From: an uncultured beta proteobacterium
GTDB lineage: Bacteria; Pseudomonadota; Gammaproteobacteria; Burkholderiales; SG8-41
Assembly (NCBI GenBank): GCA_903889565.1
Contig: CAISYC010000016.1
Span: 1 to 64,000 of the forward strand
Reading direction: 5' to 3'
Length of the DNA stretch: 64,000 bases
In this document: piece by piece, positions 7,407-18,413 of the stretch
Layout of the letters: each line of letters begins with the position of its first letter
How positions within the stretch are numbered: position 1 is the stretch's first letter
Program-made: the position numbers and the translations under genes
Notes under the pieces: generated by a model
Told to the model about the DNA's origin: nothing
Database searches by the model: none
What the model saw: the letters and a program-made list of their open reading frames with translations, nothing else

Positions 7407-8620
7407 TTATTTGGCGACGCGCACCCGCGACAGCCCGCCGCGCGGCGACAGCAAAAACAGCGTCAGCGTCGCCGTCGTCAGCGCGATCAGCACGGTCACC
7501 TTTTGAATGCCGATGATGTCGGCGAGCAGGCCCTCGAGAAAAATGCCGAGCGAAATAAAGCCCGGATAGAGTTGCAGCAGGCTGGCGATGCGGCCGCGCA
7601 TCGACTCCGGCACCAGCATCTGAAGCGTCGCCTGGTTGCTGGTGAAGAGGACCATTTCGCCAACGCCGGCGACGCTCAGCGCGGCGCACGCGAAGGCGAC
7701 GCCCGGCGCGGCGGACAGCAGCAGAAAGCCGCTGCACATGCCGAGCACCGCGCAGCCCTGCACCACGCCCTGGCGCTGGAATTGCATGCACTTCGAAGCC
7801 ACCCAGCCGCCGCAGACACCGCCGACGCCGACACTGGTCAGCAGCATGCCGAGCACCTCGGGACCGGCGTGGAACACGTCTTTCGTGTAGACGGGCAGCA
7901 GCCCGCCGAACACCGGCACCAGCAGCGTGAACGGCGTGACGCCGATCAGCAGCAGCACGCGCGCGGTCGGATCATTTACCGCATGGCGCACACCCTCGGC
8001 GAGTTCTGCGAATGCCGACAAGCCGCTGTGACGGCGCTCGCGATGCGGGATGGCAATCATGAATACGGTAGCCGCCGCAGAAAAATAGGCGGCGGCCTGC
8101 ACGAACAGGTTGCCCGCGGCACCGACCCAGCCGATGAGGTAACCGGCCACCGCGGGACCGGTAATGCGCGCGATCGAAAACGCGATCATGTTGATGGCGA
8201 CCGCCTGCATGGCGGCGTGGCGCGGCACCAGATCGAAAATGATGGTCAGGCGCAGCGGCCGGTCGAACACCGCGGAAGCGCCCGAAACCAGCACGAACAC
8301 GAACAGATGCCAAACCTGCGCCTTGCCGGTGGCGAGCACAATACCGAAAGCGAGCGCGGTCAGCGCGGAAATCAGCTGGCTGCCCATCAGCATTGCGCGC
8401 CGATCGTAACGATCGGCGGCGACGCCGGCGATCGGCGCGCACAGAAACATCGGGATCGCGCGGATGCCCATGATCGCGCCGAGCAGGCTTTTCGAGCCGG
8501 TCATGTCGTAGGCCAGCCAGCCGATGGTCGCCTGCTGTATCCACTGCCCCGCATACGAGGCAAACGAACCGAGCCAGAGATTGCGAAAGTCGCGGTAGCG
8601 CAGCGTCGCCAGCAACTGGC

Positions 8621-8624
<4 letters not shown>
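7407..8624 (-). CDS. Major facilitator transporter, EntS-like
   Basis: A 405-residue MFS protein of the MFS_3/EntS type with about twelve hydrophobic helices: YRDFRNLWLGSFASYAGQWIQ at the start (first helix), AGVAADRYDRRAML as the family loop between helices 2 and 3, and a second-half repeat near VPVFGGLLPVYTKDV. I start it at a TTG (8622-8624) that shares bases with the TGA of the upstream dehydratase (TTGA) and has GGAG five bases before it; longer starts would run deep into that gene. The coupling implies it carries the dehydratase's substrate or product, probably a sugar acid, though the subfamily is often an exporter. Confidence 0.87.
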
Positions 8625-10360
<1,736 letters not shown>

Positions 10361-10533
10361 GGGGAATCCGTGTTTGTGAATGGTTATTGTTATACGGCGG
10401 CGCCATCCGAACAGAACACCGGGGCACCGTGCGTCGATTATGCAGGATGCGCTTGCGCACCAGCAAGCCGTGGCGTGGCACGTGGTGTATTATTTGGCCT
10501 CTTCCCGCACCTCTTGCCCATCCGGAGAATCTC

Positions 10534-11475
10534 ATGAGCACTGCAAACCGCATCAAGGGCGTGCTGTCGCCCGTCGTCACCCCGTTCAAGGCCGATTATT
10601 CGCCGGATACCGCGCGCTTTGTTGCGCATTGCGAATGGCTGATGTCGCAGAACTGCGGGCTGGCCGTGTTCGGCACCAACAGCGAAGCGAACTCGCTGGC
10701 CGCCGAAGAACGCATGAGCCTGCTCGATGCCGTGGTCGCCGCCGGCGTCGACACATCTCGCATGATGCCGGGCACCGGCTGCTGCTCGATTACCGAAACC
10801 GTGAAAATCACTTCCCACGCCGTCAAACATGGCTGCGCCGGCGTGCTGATGCTGCCGCCCTTCTACTACAAAGGCGTCAGCGAAGAGGGCCTCTACCGGC
10901 ATTACAGCGAAGTGATCCAGCGCGTCGGCGACGACCGGCTGCGCATTTACCTGTACCACATCCCGCCGGTCGCGGTGGTCGGCATCACGCCGCCGCTGGT
11001 CGAGCGTTTGCTCAAGGCCTATCCGACCGCCATCGCCGGCATGAAAGACAGCTCGGGCGACTGGAACAATACAAAAACCTTTCTCGATGCCTTCGCCAAA
11101 TCGGGCTTCGATGTGTTCGTGGGTTCAGAATCCTTCCTGCTTGCCAACATGAAAAATGGCGGTGTCGGCACCATCTCGGCCACTGCCAACGTCAACCCGG
11201 CGGCGATCCACAAGCTCTACACCGAATGGAAGAACGCCGATGCCGATGCGCAGCAGCAGCGCCTGAATCTCGTGCGCGACACTGTCGGCAAGAAATACGT
11301 GATGATCTCGGCGCTGAAGCAGACCATCGCGATCTACGCCGGCGACCCGGCCTGGGGCAAGGTGCGCCCACCGCTGGTGGAACTGACCGCCGAGCAATCA
11401 AAATCGCTGGCGGCGGAACTGAAGGAAATCGGCTTCACCATGCCGGGACTCGCCCGCACCGCAGCAACCGTCTGA
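10534..11475 (+). CDS. DapA-family lyase/dehydratase, possible 2-keto-3-deoxy-arabinonate dehydratase
   Basis: A 313-residue TIM barrel of the dihydrodipicolinate synthase / N-acetylneuraminate lyase superfamily. The Schiff-base Lys is in AIAGMKDSSGDW, the catalytic Tyr in RIYLYHIPP, and the substrate-carboxylate loop is GTNSEANSL. TCCGGAGA precedes the ATG at 10534. It is not the biosynthetic DapA by context: it is divergent, across 173 bases, from the sugar-acid dehydratase. In the L-arabinonate pathway a DapA-type enzyme dehydrates 2-keto-3-deoxy-L-arabinonate to 2-oxoglutarate semialdehyde, so that role is attractive; an aldolase role is possible too. No semialdehyde dehydrogenase gene is in the window. 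Confidence 0.88.
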   Translation: MSTANRIKGVLSPVVTPFKADYSPDTARFVAHCEWLMSQNCGLAVFGTNSEANSLAAEERMSLLDAVVAAGVDTSRMMPGTGCCSITETVKITSHAVKHGCAGVLMLPPFYYKGVSEEGLYRHYSEVIQRVGDDRLRIYLYHIPPVAVVGITPPLVERLLKAYPTAIAGMKDSSGDWNNTKTFLDAFAKSGFDVFVGSESFLLANMKNGGVGTISATANVNPAAIHKLYTEWKNADADAQQQRLNLVRDTVGKKYVMISALKQTIAIYAGDPAWGKVRPPLVELTAEQSKSLAAELKEIGFTMPGLARTAATV

Positions 11476-11502
11476 GCGGTTTACCAACCGCGCGCGGTGC
11501 CG

Positions 11503-12789
11503 ATGCTGCTGCAGCTGGTCAAATCGCTGGCTGCGCGCGGCTGGCACCGGAGCGCCATGATACTGCTGGATGGCGCGCTGCTCCTGAAACCGCGCGACCT
11601 CGGTCTGCTGCGCGAACGTCTGCTGCTGGCCGCGCGCGCCGGACAGCATCAAATGCTGGCCGCGGACTGCCGCCGACTGCTCGCGGTAGCGCCCAACGAC
11701 GCGTCCGCACTCGAAACGCTGGCGGCAGTCGAACTCGCGCGCGGCAACAGCGATGCCGCATGCGCGGTGATCGACGATGCCCACCGGCGCGGTTTGCTGA
11801 CTGATTTCAGATTCGCGCGCGACGCCCTGATCGATCCCGCGCGCGCGCGCAGCGAAGGCGTTTACGTGGCGACGCTGCGCGACGTCGAAATCGAGACCGC
11901 CGACTGGGCGATACTCGACGGCGGCAAGGTCTACAACACCGAGGCGCATAACCGCGCGCTGGCCAAGGGGCCGCATGTGCAGGGCCGCGCGACGCCGGCA
12001 AACGACGCCTACATATTCCGGCTGCCGCCGGTGTCGCAAACCATCGACGCGCGCTGCGTGCATCTCGGCGGCGATCACAACTTCTGTCACTGGATCACGC
12101 GCAACATGGTCAAGCTCGGCCTGCTCGAAGGCACGTCGTACGAATCGCTGCCCTATCTGATCAACGCCGATCTGCGCCGCCATCAACGCGAATTTCTCGA
12201 ACTGCTGAATGTACCGGAAGCGCGCCTGATCAAGCTTGAGCGGCCGGCGCTCGTGCGCGTGCGCGAGCTGGTGGTGCCGACCAACGTCACCAACCATCTG
12301 AAAATGGGCATCGGCACCGAGTGGCTGCGCCGCCATCTCGCACACTGCATGGACGCCGCGCCACCACGGGATCTGATTTACGTTTCGCGCAGCGACGCGA
12401 AGGTGCGCCGGCTGATCAACGAAGACGAAGTGATGGCCGCGCTGGCGCCGCTCGGTTTCGAATGCATAATGCCGGGCGCGCTGCCGGTGCGCGAACAGAT
12501 CCGGCGTTTCTCGCGCGCGAAGGTGATCGTCGGCGCGCACGGCGCGGCATTCGGCAATCTGGTATTTGCGCCGAAGACTGCGCGCGTAATCGAATTCACC
12601 AGCACCTTCAAGGCGCATATTCCGGATTTTCACGTGCTGGCCAAAATCTGCGGCTTTCACTTCAGCAGCATCGTCTCCGACGATTACGATTTCAGCCGGC
12701 CGGAACCGTATCAGGCTGACATCGATTTCCGCGTAGACGTGGCGGAAGTGCTGGCGACGCTGCGGCGCGACGCGCCGGAGCTATTCTGA
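11503..12789 (+). CDS. GT61-family glycosyltransferase with helical N-terminal repeats
   Basis: A 428-residue protein. The first about 90 residues (GWHRSAMILLDGALLLKP..., then DASALETLAAVELARGNSDAA) read as TPR-like helix pairs. The rest has the DUF563/GT61 pattern: HLGGDHNFCHWITRNMVKL, IYVSRSDAKVRRLINEDE, and near the end AKVIVGAHGAAFGNLVFA, the conserved nucleotide-sugar region. Members build capsule, LPS or N-glycans; the acceptor here is unknown. A GTG two codons upstream is an equally weak alternative start. It begins 27 bases after the DapA-type gene, though the functions do not match, and it overlaps a small convergent gene by nine bases. Confidence 0.8.
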   Translation: MLLQLVKSLAARGWHRSAMILLDGALLLKPRDLGLLRERLLLAARAGQHQMLAADCRRLLAVAPNDASALETLAAVELARGNSDAACAVIDDAHRRGLLTDFRFARDALIDPARARSEGVYVATLRDVEIETADWAILDGGKVYNTEAHNRALAKGPHVQGRATPANDAYIFRLPPVSQTIDARCVHLGGDHNFCHWITRNMVKLGLLEGTSYESLPYLINADLRRHQREFLELLNVPEARLIKLERPALVRVRELVVPTNVTNHLKMGIGTEWLRRHLAHCMDAAPPRDLIYVSRSDAKVRRLINEDEVMAALAPLGFECIMPGALPVREQIRRFSRAKVIVGAHGAAFGNLVFAPKTARVIEFTSTFKAHIPDFHVLAKICGFHFSSIVSDDYDFSRPEPYQADIDFRVDVAEVLATLRRDAPELF

Positions 12790-13002
12790 CGGCGGCGTGC
12801 GCGGTTTGCGCTGACGCTCTGCGCTCGGCGGGCTGAAAAACGGGGCCGCCTCGTCCGCGGAGTCGAAGTCGAAATGTTCGGCAGGGATGTCGTCCGGTGA
12901 ATCGAGCAGATTTTGCGTCAGCAACACGACGACGATCGGCCCGAGCACGCACAGCGCCAGCAAGCCGACCACCAGTATCTCGTTCCAGTTCACGCCCGCC
13001 AT
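12781..13002 (-). CDS. Small single-helix membrane protein, hypothetical
   Basis: A 73-residue reading frame: a short N-terminal MAGVNWNEI, one hydrophobic helix (LVVGLLALCVLGPIVVVLL), then an acidic stretch DIPAEHFDFDSADEA and a basic proline-rich tail. That layout looks like a real anchored small protein rather than chance, but there is no family match I recognise. It ends inside the 3' end of the GT61 gene on the opposite strand (nine-base overlap). No convincing ribosome-binding site was found. Confidence 0.5.
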   Translation of the reverse strand: MAGVNWNEILVVGLLALCVLGPIVVVLLTQNLLDSPDDIPAEHFDFDSADEAAPFFSPPSAERQRKPRTPPSE

Positions 13003-13119
13003 GCCCGCGCCCGCCGCACCGCTATATCCATCGGCCTAACCTAACCGATGAACGCCACCGCGGATACCCGACCAATGATCTAGGACCTTGGTATTACTAT
13101 TGAGAGTACGACCGCCAAT

Positions 13120-13145
13120 AAAAAACGCCCTCACGGGCGTTTTTC
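13120..13145. terminator. Bidirectional rho-independent terminator
   Basis: ACGCCC - TCAC - GGGCGT forms a perfect 6-bp GC-rich stem with a four-base loop, flanked by an A-run on the left and a T-run on the right, so it can end transcription in both directions. The main client is the GlcG-like gene on the minus strand, whose stop is 45 bases away. Confidence 0.88.
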
Positions 13146-13189
13146 ATGATGCGAGCGGCCGTTTGAATGCCGCCCGCTTTGCGCGCATG

Positions 13190-13624
13190 TCAGGCAGCGA
13201 CGTCCGCCTTGAGACCGGCCTTCTCGATGCCGAAGGCGCAGACCGCCTCGTCTTCATCGCCGGTGCCGCCGCTGGCACCTGCGGCGCCGAGCACATTGCC
13301 ATCGGCATCGCGGATCAGCGCGGCACCCGGTTGCGGCAGAAAGCGGCCCTTCGAAGTCGCGGCAAGCGCGAGAAAGAAATTCGGGTTGTCCTTGGCGCGC
13401 TTGCCGAGCGCGCGGCTCGAACAGCTCATCGCCACCGCGCCCCAGGCCTTGCCGAGCGCGATGTCATAACGCGCCATGCTGGCATTGTCTTCGCGCTGCA
13501 CGGCGACAATGTTGCCCGAATCGTCAAGCACGACCACCGTCAGCGGCTTGATCTTCATTTCCCTGGCTTTGACGAGCGCCTGCTCGATGATGGTGTTGGC
13601 TTGTTTCAGCGTGAGTCTGGACAT
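13190..13624 (-). CDS. GlcG/HbpS-family heme-binding-type protein
   Basis: A 144-residue protein of the DUF336/GlcG family: MSRLTLKQANTIIEQALVKA at the start, LTVVVLDDSGNIVAVQRED in the core strand, a Gly/Ala-rich LGAAGASGGTGDEDEAVC segment, and a helical C-terminus. Members include streptomycete HbpS (heme and redox sensing) and glycolate-operon GlcG; the role in accessory catabolic clusters is mostly unknown. GGAGAATTCC immediately before ATG 13622-13624 decides the start. No signal peptide. The gene stands alone on its strand, ahead of a strong terminator. Confidence 0.88.
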   Translation of the reverse strand: MSRLTLKQANTIIEQALVKAREMKIKPLTVVVLDDSGNIVAVQREDNASMARYDIALGKAWGAVAMSCSSRALGKRAKDNPNFFLALAATSKGRFLPQPGAALIRDADGNVLGAAGASGGTGDEDEAVCAFGIEKAGLKADVAA

Positions 13625-13817
13625 GGAATTCTCCGTGGCATTCTGATGGGATTGCAAAATGGATGGGCCGCATGCGCGCGAAATCCGCAACAGGCGCCGC
13701 GACGAAAAGCGCGATGGACTATACAAGCGCGCCGCCGCCGGTGTCAATCAAGGCCGCGCGCGCTTTGCATGCCGGAATGGATATGCGAGACTGCTGCGGC
13801 GATCGGGGGATTACAGA

Positions 13818-14774
13818 ATGTTTTACAAAACAGGCATGGTGCTCGCGCTGGCTGCGGCAACCGCGTCGGCGCAGGATTATCCGGCACGGCCGGTGCGCAT
13901 GATCATCGCCAACACGCCGGGCAGCGCCAGCGACATCTACGGGCGCATCCTGTTCGCGCGCATGAGCGAGCGCATGGGCCAGCAATTCGTGGTCGACAAC
14001 CGGCCCGGCGCCGGCGGCATCCTCGGCGTCGAGATGGCCGCGCGCGCGGCGCCCGACGGCTACACGCTGGCCACCGTCACCGCCGCGGTCGTGACGATCG
14101 CGCCGCATGTCTACCGCAAAATCGGTTACGACCCGCTAAAGGATCTCGCGCCCGTCTCGGTCTATATCAAGAGCGAAACGGCGCTGTGCGTCAATAACAG
14201 CGTGCCCGCAAAAACGGTGCGCGAGTTAATCGAACTCGCCCGCTCGAAACCCGGCACGCTCAACATGTCGTCGGCCGGCGTCGGCTCGACCAGCCATCTC
14301 GGCGGGCTGATGTTCGCCAGCGCCGCCGGCATAGCCAGCAATCATGTGCCGTACAAAGGCGGCGGCGCCGCGGTGCTGGCCCTCGCCCAGGGCGAAGCAC
14401 AATGGGCGCTCGGCCCCTTCGGCGCCTATATTGCGCAGGTCAAAACCGGGCGCGTGCGCTGCCTCGCCACCGCCGGCGACCGCCGTTCCGCGGTGGCGCC
14501 GGACCTGCCGACACTCAATGAAAGCGGCATGGCGGGTTTTCGCTATTACGGCTGGAACGGCGTCGTCGCGCCGCGCGGTGTTGCGCGCGGAATCATCGAA
14601 CTCGTCAACGGTCGCATGCGGGAACTGCTGGCGACGCCGGAGGTGCGCCAGGCCTTTCTCGCGCAGGGCGAGGAGCCCGCTTATACGACGGTCGAAGAAT
14701 TCGCGCAGTTAATGCGCGACGACTACGTGCAAATGGGTCGCATGGTGAATCTCGCCGGCATCAAGCCGGAGTGA
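13818..14774 (+). CDS. Bug-family (TctC-like) periplasmic receptor 1
   Basis: A 318-residue secreted substrate-binding protein with a short signal peptide (MFYKTGMVLALAAATASAQ) and the family opening YPARPVRMI. Characteristic segments follow: QQFVVDNRPGAGGILG, AAPDGYTL, VPYKGGGAA, and LATAGDRRS...PDLPTLNESG. Bug proteins capture carboxylates or aromatic acids for tripartite tricarboxylate transporters, though most members are orphans, and no TctA/TctB membrane genes are nearby here. The start follows ATTACAGA, a weak ribosome-binding site. The TGA overlaps the next gene's ATG (TGATG), so the two receptors are made together. Confidence 0.92.
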   Translation: MFYKTGMVLALAAATASAQDYPARPVRMIIANTPGSASDIYGRILFARMSERMGQQFVVDNRPGAGGILGVEMAARAAPDGYTLATVTAAVVTIAPHVYRKIGYDPLKDLAPVSVYIKSETALCVNNSVPAKTVRELIELARSKPGTLNMSSAGVGSTSHLGGLMFASAAGIASNHVPYKGGGAAVLALAQGEAQWALGPFGAYIAQVKTGRVRCLATAGDRRSAVAPDLPTLNESGMAGFRYYGWNGVVAPRGVARGIIELVNGRMRELLATPEVRQAFLAQGEEPAYTTVEEFAQLMRDDYVQMGRMVNLAGIKPE

Positions 14775-15742
14775 TGCGCATGCGCCGCTCGATCGCCGCC
14801 CTGCTTGCACTGACCGCTGCCGCGACCTGCGGCGCGCAATCCGCGTATCCGCAACGCCCGATCCGCATCATCTCGCCCAACAGCGCGGCCGGCGCCAACG
14901 ACACCATCGGCCGCATCGTTGCGCTGAAACTCGGCGAAGTGCTCGGCCAGCAGGTGGTGATCGACAATCGCGGCGGCGCCGGCGGCATCATCGGCGCCGA
15001 GATCGCCGCGAAGGCAACGCCCGACGGTTACACGCTGGTACTGGCCTCGCTCGCCACGCATTCGGTGGCACCGCACGTTCATCGCAACATCCCCTACGAC
15101 GCCGTGCGCGACTTTGCACCGGTGTCGTTGTTTGCCATCGTGCAAAACGCGCTCAACGCCAATCCGGCCTTCGCGCCCAACTCCGTGCGCGAACTCGTGG
15201 CACTGGCTAAAGCCAGACCGGGCAGCATCAATTACGCCAGCGCCGGCCCCGGCTCGGCCAGTCATTTTTCCGGGCTGCTGTTTGCGAAAATGGCCGGCAT
15301 CGATCTCGTGCACATCCCGTACAAGGGCGGCGCGCCGGCGGTTGCCGCGGTGCTCGCCGGCGAAGCGAGCTTCAATTTCGGACCGATGCCGGCGATGGTG
15401 CCGCTGATCAGGTCCGGACGCTTGAAGGCGCTGGCGGTCAGCGGATTCACGCGTTCGCGCGCCCTGCCGGAGGTGCCGACCGTTGCCGAATCGGGCGTGC
15501 CGGGTTACTCGTCGAGCAGCTGGTTCGGGCTGATGGCGCCGAAGGGAACGCCGAAAGCGGTGATCGACACGCTGCATGCCGCCGTCGACAAAACCATCGC
15601 CGCCCCCGACACTGCGCAGCAACTGCTTAACGTCGGCGCCGAGCCGCAATCGAGCACGCCGGCCGCGTTCGCAAAATTCGTCAGCGACGAATACGAACGG
15701 TACGGCAGGCTGGTCAGGGATGCCGGCCTCAAGATCGAGTAG
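14774..15742 (+). CDS. Bug-family (TctC-like) periplasmic receptor 2
   Basis: A 322-residue receptor with signal peptide RRSIAALLALTAAATCGAQS, then YPQRPIRIISPNSAAGAND, QQVVIDNRGGAGGIIGAE, HIPYKGGAPAVAAV and LPEVPTVAESGVPGY. It is a diverged paralogue of the preceding gene, and its ATG overlaps that gene's stop by one base (TGATG); an in-frame ATG two codons later is the alternative start. Two different receptors from one message suggests related ligands, perhaps sharing a membrane partner encoded elsewhere. It ends 15 bases before the convergent cupin gene. Confidence 0.92.
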   Translation: MRMRRSIAALLALTAAATCGAQSAYPQRPIRIISPNSAAGANDTIGRIVALKLGEVLGQQVVIDNRGGAGGIIGAEIAAKATPDGYTLVLASLATHSVAPHVHRNIPYDAVRDFAPVSLFAIVQNALNANPAFAPNSVRELVALAKARPGSINYASAGPGSASHFSGLLFAKMAGIDLVHIPYKGGAPAVAAVLAGEASFNFGPMPAMVPLIRSGRLKALAVSGFTRSRALPEVPTVAESGVPGYSSSSWFGLMAPKGTPKAVIDTLHAAVDKTIAAPDTAQQLLNVGAEPQSSTPAAFAKFVSDEYERYGRLVRDAGLKIE

Positions 15743-15757
15743 CGAGCAACAACCGCC

Positions 15758-16672
15758 TCATCCGGCAAACGCGTGATGCGTATCCTGCAAAGTCACCACC
15801 AGCGCGCCCGCGCTGCCGGCGGCGAGGCCATGCGGCACGCCGGCGGGAATATGCACGACGCAATGTTGTCCGACGGAAAAAGTTTTGCCGCCGACCTCGG
15901 CCGTCAAGGCGCCTTCGACGACGAAACTGAACTGTTCATTGGCGTGCTCAGCAAGCGCGTCGCCGGCGCCTGCCGGATAACGCAGCACAGCAACGTGCAG
16001 GGTTTCACCGCTGACCAGAGATCCGCTCGCCACCATCCCGCGCCCGGGATTGAATTGCGGCGTCACCGCTGCACTCGACATGCGGCCGGGCTTTTCGGCA
16101 AGCTGAGCGAAATCGTAGATGTAGCGCGTTTTCACGCCGGCCGTGTCGCGGCCGCACGCCGCCATCAGTTCGGCGGTCGATTGCATGCGTTCGCCCGCGC
16201 GCGTGCCGAAGCCCGGCAGATAATTCGGACCGTCGTACTTGCCATCGACCGGCGGACCGACGATGCCGTGGCGCGTATCCTTCATCGCAAAAAATACCAG
16301 GTCCTCGTCGGGACAGGCCATGCCGGTGTGCACCGCACGCGCCGGCGTATGCAACAGCGTGCCGCGCGGCGCGAACACCTGTTCGCCCTCGATTTCGCCG
16401 GTCATCACACCCTGCACGATGAAATTGATCTGCTCGTTCGGATGCGTGTGCGCCTTGGCGCCGGAGCCGCGCGCCTGCCGGCCAAGCGTGACGATCAAAT
16501 GCTCGCCCGCGAGCACCGCGCCGACCGTTGACGATTTGCCGGTCGCCAGCGTCGGACCCGACAACAGCCGTTTTGCCGTGACCCGCGCGCTGGTCGGCCC
16601 CGCCGGCACGCTGTCGAGCTGTGCAAAATCGTAAACGTATCGGATTGCGGGATGATCGGACAGCGACGACAT
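15758..16672 (-). CDS. Double-cupin protein
   Basis: A 304-residue bicupin. The first barrel carries GAKAHTHPNEQINFIVQGVMTG (metal-site His, His, Glu) and LLHTPARAVHTG; the second carries LAEHANEQFSFVVEGALTAEVG and VVHIPAGVPHGL. Both barrels are opened by the same words (YVYDFAQL and YIYDFAQL), so the protein is an internal duplication. Such enzymes are often dioxygenases, decarboxylases or isomerases on small acids; the reaction is not evident. GAGG lies before ATG 16670-16672; a longer frame upstream reaches into the divergent amidase promoter and is not used. Convergent with Bug receptor 2. Confidence 0.82.
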   Translation of the reverse strand: MSSLSDHPAIRYVYDFAQLDSVPAGPTSARVTAKRLLSGPTLATGKSSTVGAVLAGEHLIVTLGRQARGSGAKAHTHPNEQINFIVQGVMTGEIEGEQVFAPRGTLLHTPARAVHTGMACPDEDLVFFAMKDTRHGIVGPPVDGKYDGPNYLPGFGTRAGERMQSTAELMAACGRDTAGVKTRYIYDFAQLAEKPGRMSSAAVTPQFNPGRGMVASGSLVSGETLHVAVLRYPAGAGDALAEHANEQFSFVVEGALTAEVGGKTFSVGQHCVVHIPAGVPHGLAAGSAGALVVTLQDTHHAFAG

Positions 16673-16774
16673 CAGGCGCCTCGCGCGCAGTTTTCGAGCG
16701 CCCAATCCTAGCATAACGCCCGTCGCCGCCGCCGCTGCGCAGGCCATGTGTTTGCATGTAATAATCGGGCGGCA

Positions 16775-18403
16775 ATGAAACACGATCTGCACTTTCTGAC
16801 AATCGCCGAAGCGGCACGCCTGATCGCAGCGCGCAAGCTCTCCCCGCTCGAATATACCGACGCGCTGCTCGCGCGCATTACTGCGCTCGACACCCGGCTC
16901 AACGCCTTCATCACGCTCACCGCCGACGCGGCGCACGCACAGGCGCGCCGGGCGACGGAGGAAATTGCCGGCGGGCGTTACCGCGGCGTGCTGCACGGCA
17001 TTCCGTTCGCGCTGAAGGATATCTACAACACCAAAGGCGTGCTGACCTCGGGCGGCTCCAAAGTCTGTATCGACAACGTGCCGGATTTCGATGCGGCCGC
17101 GACGCAAAAACTGCACGTCGCCGGCGCCATTCTTCTGGGCAAACTGCAGACGCATGAATTCGCCCACGGCGGACCGTCGTTCGATCTGCCGTGGCCGCCG
17201 GCGCGCAATCCGTGGAATCTCGAACATTTCAGCGGCGGCTCATCGAGCGGTTCGGGTGCGGCACTCGCCTCCGGCATGATCCCGGCCTCGCTCGGCTCCG
17301 ACACCGGCGGCTCGATCCGCGGGCCGTCGTCGTTCTGCAATCTGACCGGCCTGATGCCGACCTCGGGTCTGGTCAGCCGTTACGGCGTGATACCCAACTC
17401 GTTCACCTTCGATCACTGCGGTCCGATGGCGCGCACGGTCGAAGACGTTGCGATTCTGCTGCAGGCGATCGCCGGCTTCGATGCGCGCGATGCCGGCAGC
17501 ATGCCATCCGACATTCCGGATTACCGTGCAGCTCTAAACGGCAACATCAAGGGCCTGCGCATCGGCGTGCTGCGGCATTACTGGGAAAAGGACATGCCGG
17601 CGCCGGCGGATGTCGGCCGCGCAATGGATGCGGCGATCGACGTCTTCAAAAAACTTGGCGCCACTGTCGAAGACGCGCAGACGCGGCCAATGCAGGATTC
17701 GTTCGACACCAAGGTCATCATCGCCGAAACCGAAATCTATTCGATCCATTACGACAATCTGAAAACGCGGCCCGGCGATTTCGGCCGCGATTTTCTGGGT
17801 CGCGTGCTGCCGGCCTGTCTGTTTTCGGCGGCGGATTATGTGCAGGCCTCGCGCGAACACCGGCGCATACTCGCCGGCATGCAGTCGCTTTATGAAAAAT
17901 ACGACGTGCTGCTGACCGCCGGCTTCGGCCCCGCGCCGCGGCTCGACGCGCACAAGACCGCCAACTTCTGGCAAAAGACCAGCATCTTCACGCCATCGAA
18001 CGTGACCGGCGGGCCCTCGCTCGTATTGCCCAACGGCACGAGCGGCGGTTTGCCGCTGGGCATGCAGATCATCGGCCGCCCCTTCGATGAAGCCACCGTG
18101 CTGCGCGCGGGCCACAGTTTTCAACTGGCCACCGACTGGCACACGCGCCATCCGCAATTGACGCCGGACACGCCGCAACCGGCGGTCGATCCGAAGGGCA
18201 ACGAACCGCGCGCCGCCGACATGAACGGCGCGACGCGCGATTTCATTCTGCGCACCGCGGAGCGCGCCGGCCTCAGGCTTGACGACCGTCAAACCGATAT
18301 CCTGCTTGAAACCGCGCCGTTCGCGCTCGCCATGGCGGAACGCAACCGCAAACCGCGCAACCGCATGGATGAACCCGCTCTCGTCTTCCGTTTCCCCGCA
18401 TGA
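16775..18403 (+). CDS. Amidase-signature hydrolase with C-terminal AtzG/GatC-like tail
   Basis: A 542-residue amidase. The Ser-cisSer-Lys triad is visible: Lys in PFALKDIYNTKG, the two serines in HFSGGSSSGSGAAL and SDTGGSIRGPSSFC. It should hydrolyse a small amide or open an imide in the cytoplasm. After the catalytic domain ends (near residue 475) there is an extra tail, RDFILRTAERAGLRLDD..., closing with ...RMDEPALVFRF. This resembles the small partner proteins AtzG/GatC, which also end in an acidic D-E-P-A-x-V-F motif, so it may be an amidase fused to its partner. The next gene (AstE/AspA type) starts 10 bases after the stop, so the two probably work in one pathway. Confidence 0.88.
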   Translation: MKHDLHFLTIAEAARLIAARKLSPLEYTDALLARITALDTRLNAFITLTADAAHAQARRATEEIAGGRYRGVLHGIPFALKDIYNTKGVLTSGGSKVCIDNVPDFDAAATQKLHVAGAILLGKLQTHEFAHGGPSFDLPWPPARNPWNLEHFSGGSSSGSGAALASGMIPASLGSDTGGSIRGPSSFCNLTGLMPTSGLVSRYGVIPNSFTFDHCGPMARTVEDVAILLQAIAGFDARDAGSMPSDIPDYRAALNGNIKGLRIGVLRHYWEKDMPAPADVGRAMDAAIDVFKKLGATVEDAQTRPMQDSFDTKVIIAETEIYSIHYDNLKTRPGDFGRDFLGRVLPACLFSAADYVQASREHRRILAGMQSLYEKYDVLLTAGFGPAPRLDAHKTANFWQKTSIFTPSNVTGGPSLVLPNGTSGGLPLGMQIIGRPFDEATVLRAGHSFQLATDWHTRHPQLTPDTPQPAVDPKGNEPRAADMNGATRDFILRTAERAGLRLDDRQTDILLETAPFALAMAERNRKPRNRMDEPALVFRFPA

Positions 18404-18413
18404 AAGAAGCAAC

